DNA from: Pseudomonadales bacterium | GTDB lineage: Bacteria > Pseudomonadota > Gammaproteobacteria > Pseudomonadales > Litorivicinaceae | Assembly: GCA_012269655.1 (NCBI GenBank) | Contig: JAAXJV010000111.1 | Coordinates: forward strand, 10,837-28,506 | Direction of reading: 5' to 3' | Length of the DNA stretch: 17,670 nt | In this document: positions 16,322 through 17,670 of the stretch, in pieces | Position numbering within the stretch: position 1 is the stretch's first letter | Layout: each line of letters starts with the position of its first letter | Notes under the pieces: model-generated | Told to the model about the DNA's origin: nothing | What the model saw: the letters and a program-made list of their open reading frames with translations, nothing else | Database searches by the model: none | Position numbers and translations under genes: made by a program

Positions 16322-17670
16322 ACATAGTCCCGGACAAACTGATTAAAGCCGGCCTCGTCAGAACGTGGCAGGCTGTGCTCATCGGCAATGGCTTGCGCTT
16401 TCATCACGGCGAGCTGCTCTAGGCGTTCGGTGCTGGTTTCGCCAGCCAGCAGTTTGGCCTTGAGCTTTTCGGCCCGGGCCAGTGTCCAGGGCAGGAAACC
16501 CTTGTCATGAACTTTGCGCTCGATCCGAGCGCTGGGTAAGCCCTTGGGTAAGACGAGGTGCTCAGCGGCCTCATCCACGGCAGCGACGTGTGCCCCGCCT
16601 CCTTCATGGGCGTCGAGCATCTCGGCGACCTTGCGGACTTTGCCCAGGATATGCTCGGCGGCATCCAGCAGTTTGACCTGTTCGCCGTGGACCCAGATTC
16701 GCTGGCCGTGGGTGCGCCCTTCGGTAGCAATCCGCAGTTGATTCTCTTCGAGTTGTGCGCATTCCTCGGTCGAAACCACGGTGTTCTCGCCCAACGCGCA
16801 GGCCAACAAGAAACAGTCCAGGAATCGAATGGTCGAGGTGCTGATGCCTGCGGGTGCCCAGGGATCGATATCCAGACAGCGAACTTCGAGCCAGCTCACG
16901 CCTCGTTCGCGCAGGGCTTTAACGGGCCGCTCACCCGACTGCTGTAGCTGTTTTGGCCGAATAACCGAGTAGTACTCGTTTTCGATTTGTAGCAGGCTTT
17001 CGCTTAATTGTTGCCACTGGCCGTCAACCAGCGTGCCGTACTGTTCATAATCTGCCCAAGGCTGATGGACCGCTTGGCTCAGGGTTTCGGCATAGGTTTC
17101 AAGCGCGTTAAAGCAAATGCCAAGTGTTTGCTGCGCTTTGTTTTGATACCCCAGATCCGACATCCGCAAACTGGTTGAACCACTCACAAGGCGCGAGGCA
17201 TTGCCGCGTTCGGTCTCGCCAAAAAAGCTACGGTCCATCGCGGGACTGGCGCCAAATAGCCACAACAGCAACCAATAATTCCGCCGAAAGCCTCGCAGGG
17301 TCATGAAATAACCCCGGTCCCGAGCGGCTTTGCCATCTTCAATGCCGGTCAGATCAATCCAGGCTTCCTCGGGTAGCGACCAGTTGTAGTGAATGCCCGC
17401 AATGGTTTGCATGCGACGGCCATAGCGATGAGCCAAGCCCTGTCGGTAAATGGTTTTTAGTCGCCCGATATCCGAGTCGCCGTAGTACGCGAGCGGAATA
17501 TCTTCCTCGTTTTCGGGAAGCCAGCAGGGCATCGAGTTTGGCCATAACAGCTCATCGCCCATGGCCTTGAGTGCCTCACGCTTGACATCTTCTAAACAGC
17601 TGACCGCCTGCTCGGGGGTTTCACACAGCGGTGTGATGAATTCGAGCAGGGACTCGGAATAGTCGGTCGG
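16303..17670 (-). CDS. gshA: Glutamate-cysteine ligase GshA (N-terminus outside the window)
   Basis: The first enzyme of glutathione synthesis, joining glutamate and cysteine with ATP in the cytosol. The reading frame stays open from the stop at 16303 to the window edge, giving about 455 residues. The codons before the ATG at 17562 encode TDYSESLLEFITPLCETPEQ, which matches the conserved TDFAEALLEFITP segment of E. coli GshA, so that ATG is internal. Conserved segments follow: GDELLWPNSMPCWLP, AYYGDSDIGRLKTIYRQGLAHRYG (about residues 26-49 after that ATG), IAGIHYNWSLPE and the YSVIRPKQ segment. Judged against E. coli (518 residues), some tens of N-terminal residues are missing. dsbB lies 28 bases downstream. 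The stop codon is inside a perfect inverted repeat. Confidence 0.96.
   Translation of the reverse strand, partial: PTDYSESLLEFITPLCETPEQAVSCLEDVKREALKAMGDELLWPNSMPCWLPENEEDIPLAYYGDSDIGRLKTIYRQGLAHRYGRRMQTIAGIHYNWSLPEEAWIDLTGIEDGKAARDRGYFMTLRGFRRNYWLLLWLFGASPAMDRSFFGETERGNASRLVSGSTSLRMSDLGYQNKAQQTLGICFNALETYAETLSQAVHQPWADYEQYGTLVDGQWQQLSESLLQIENEYYSVIRPKQLQQSGERPVKALRERGVSWLEVRCLDIDPWAPAGISTSTIRFLDCFLLACALGENTVVSTEECAQLEENQLRIATEGRTHGQRIWVHGEQVKLLDAAEHILGKVRKVAEMLDAHEGGGAHVAAVDEAAEHLVLPKGLPSARIERKVHDKGFLPWTLARAEKLKAKLLAGETSTERLEQLAVMKAQAIADEHSLPRSDEAGFNQFVRDYVNQPTG

Overview
The window carries a compact bacterial chromosome segment with housekeeping genes, no mobile element and no CRISPR array. 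The organism is most likely a gammaproteobacterium. The order hemB-trxA-rho-ubiD matches the Pseudomonas-type neighbourhood, HemB has the metal site of the Pseudomonas type, the YheS/TIGR02444 pair and GshA are of gammaproteobacterial type, and the tRNA gene encodes its own CCA end. A marine Pseudomonadales/Oceanospirillales relative is plausible, but that is inference.

Left part (1-6408, all minus strand): read 5' to 3' the order is hemB, trxA with an intrinsic terminator, a secreted PQQ-dependent sugar-dehydrogenase-like protein, rho with its own promoter, ubiD, a DUF423 membrane protein, a cytochrome c'-type protein, and tRNA-Ser(GCU) with a terminator. The rho-ubiD-DUF423 genes abut or overlap and look like one operon.

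Middle (6499-12642, plus strand): this is the most interesting part, a tight five-gene operon. Its first gene is a fusion of a VTT/DedA-like (TVP38/TMEM64) membrane domain to a flavin disulfide reductase. It is followed by homologues of E. coli ynjB (periplasmic binding protein), ynjC (double-length permease), ynjD (ATPase) and ynjF (CDP-alcohol phosphatidyltransferase). From memory, E. coli has separate VTT proteins (ydjX, ydjZ) next to ynjABCDEF. The linkage therefore recurs in a rearranged, fused form. It suggests an uncharacterised membrane system joining solute uptake, lipid head-group chemistry, VTT lipid handling and NAD(P)H redox chemistry. The substrate is unknown.

Right part (12639-17670): an ABC-F translation factor (yheS, minus) converges on ynjF with overlapping stop codons. 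Divergent from it is a TIGR02444 family gene followed by a periplasmic FKBP-type prolyl isomerase with a strong terminator. dsbB and gshA (both minus) follow; gshA runs off the right edge and lacks its N-terminus here.

There is no gene-free stretch over 300 bases. The largest gaps (about 610-701, 3774-3896, 4923-5035, 6409-6498) hold promoters, a leader, a terminator and an inverted repeat, listed separately. Bases 1-23 show nothing recognisable.
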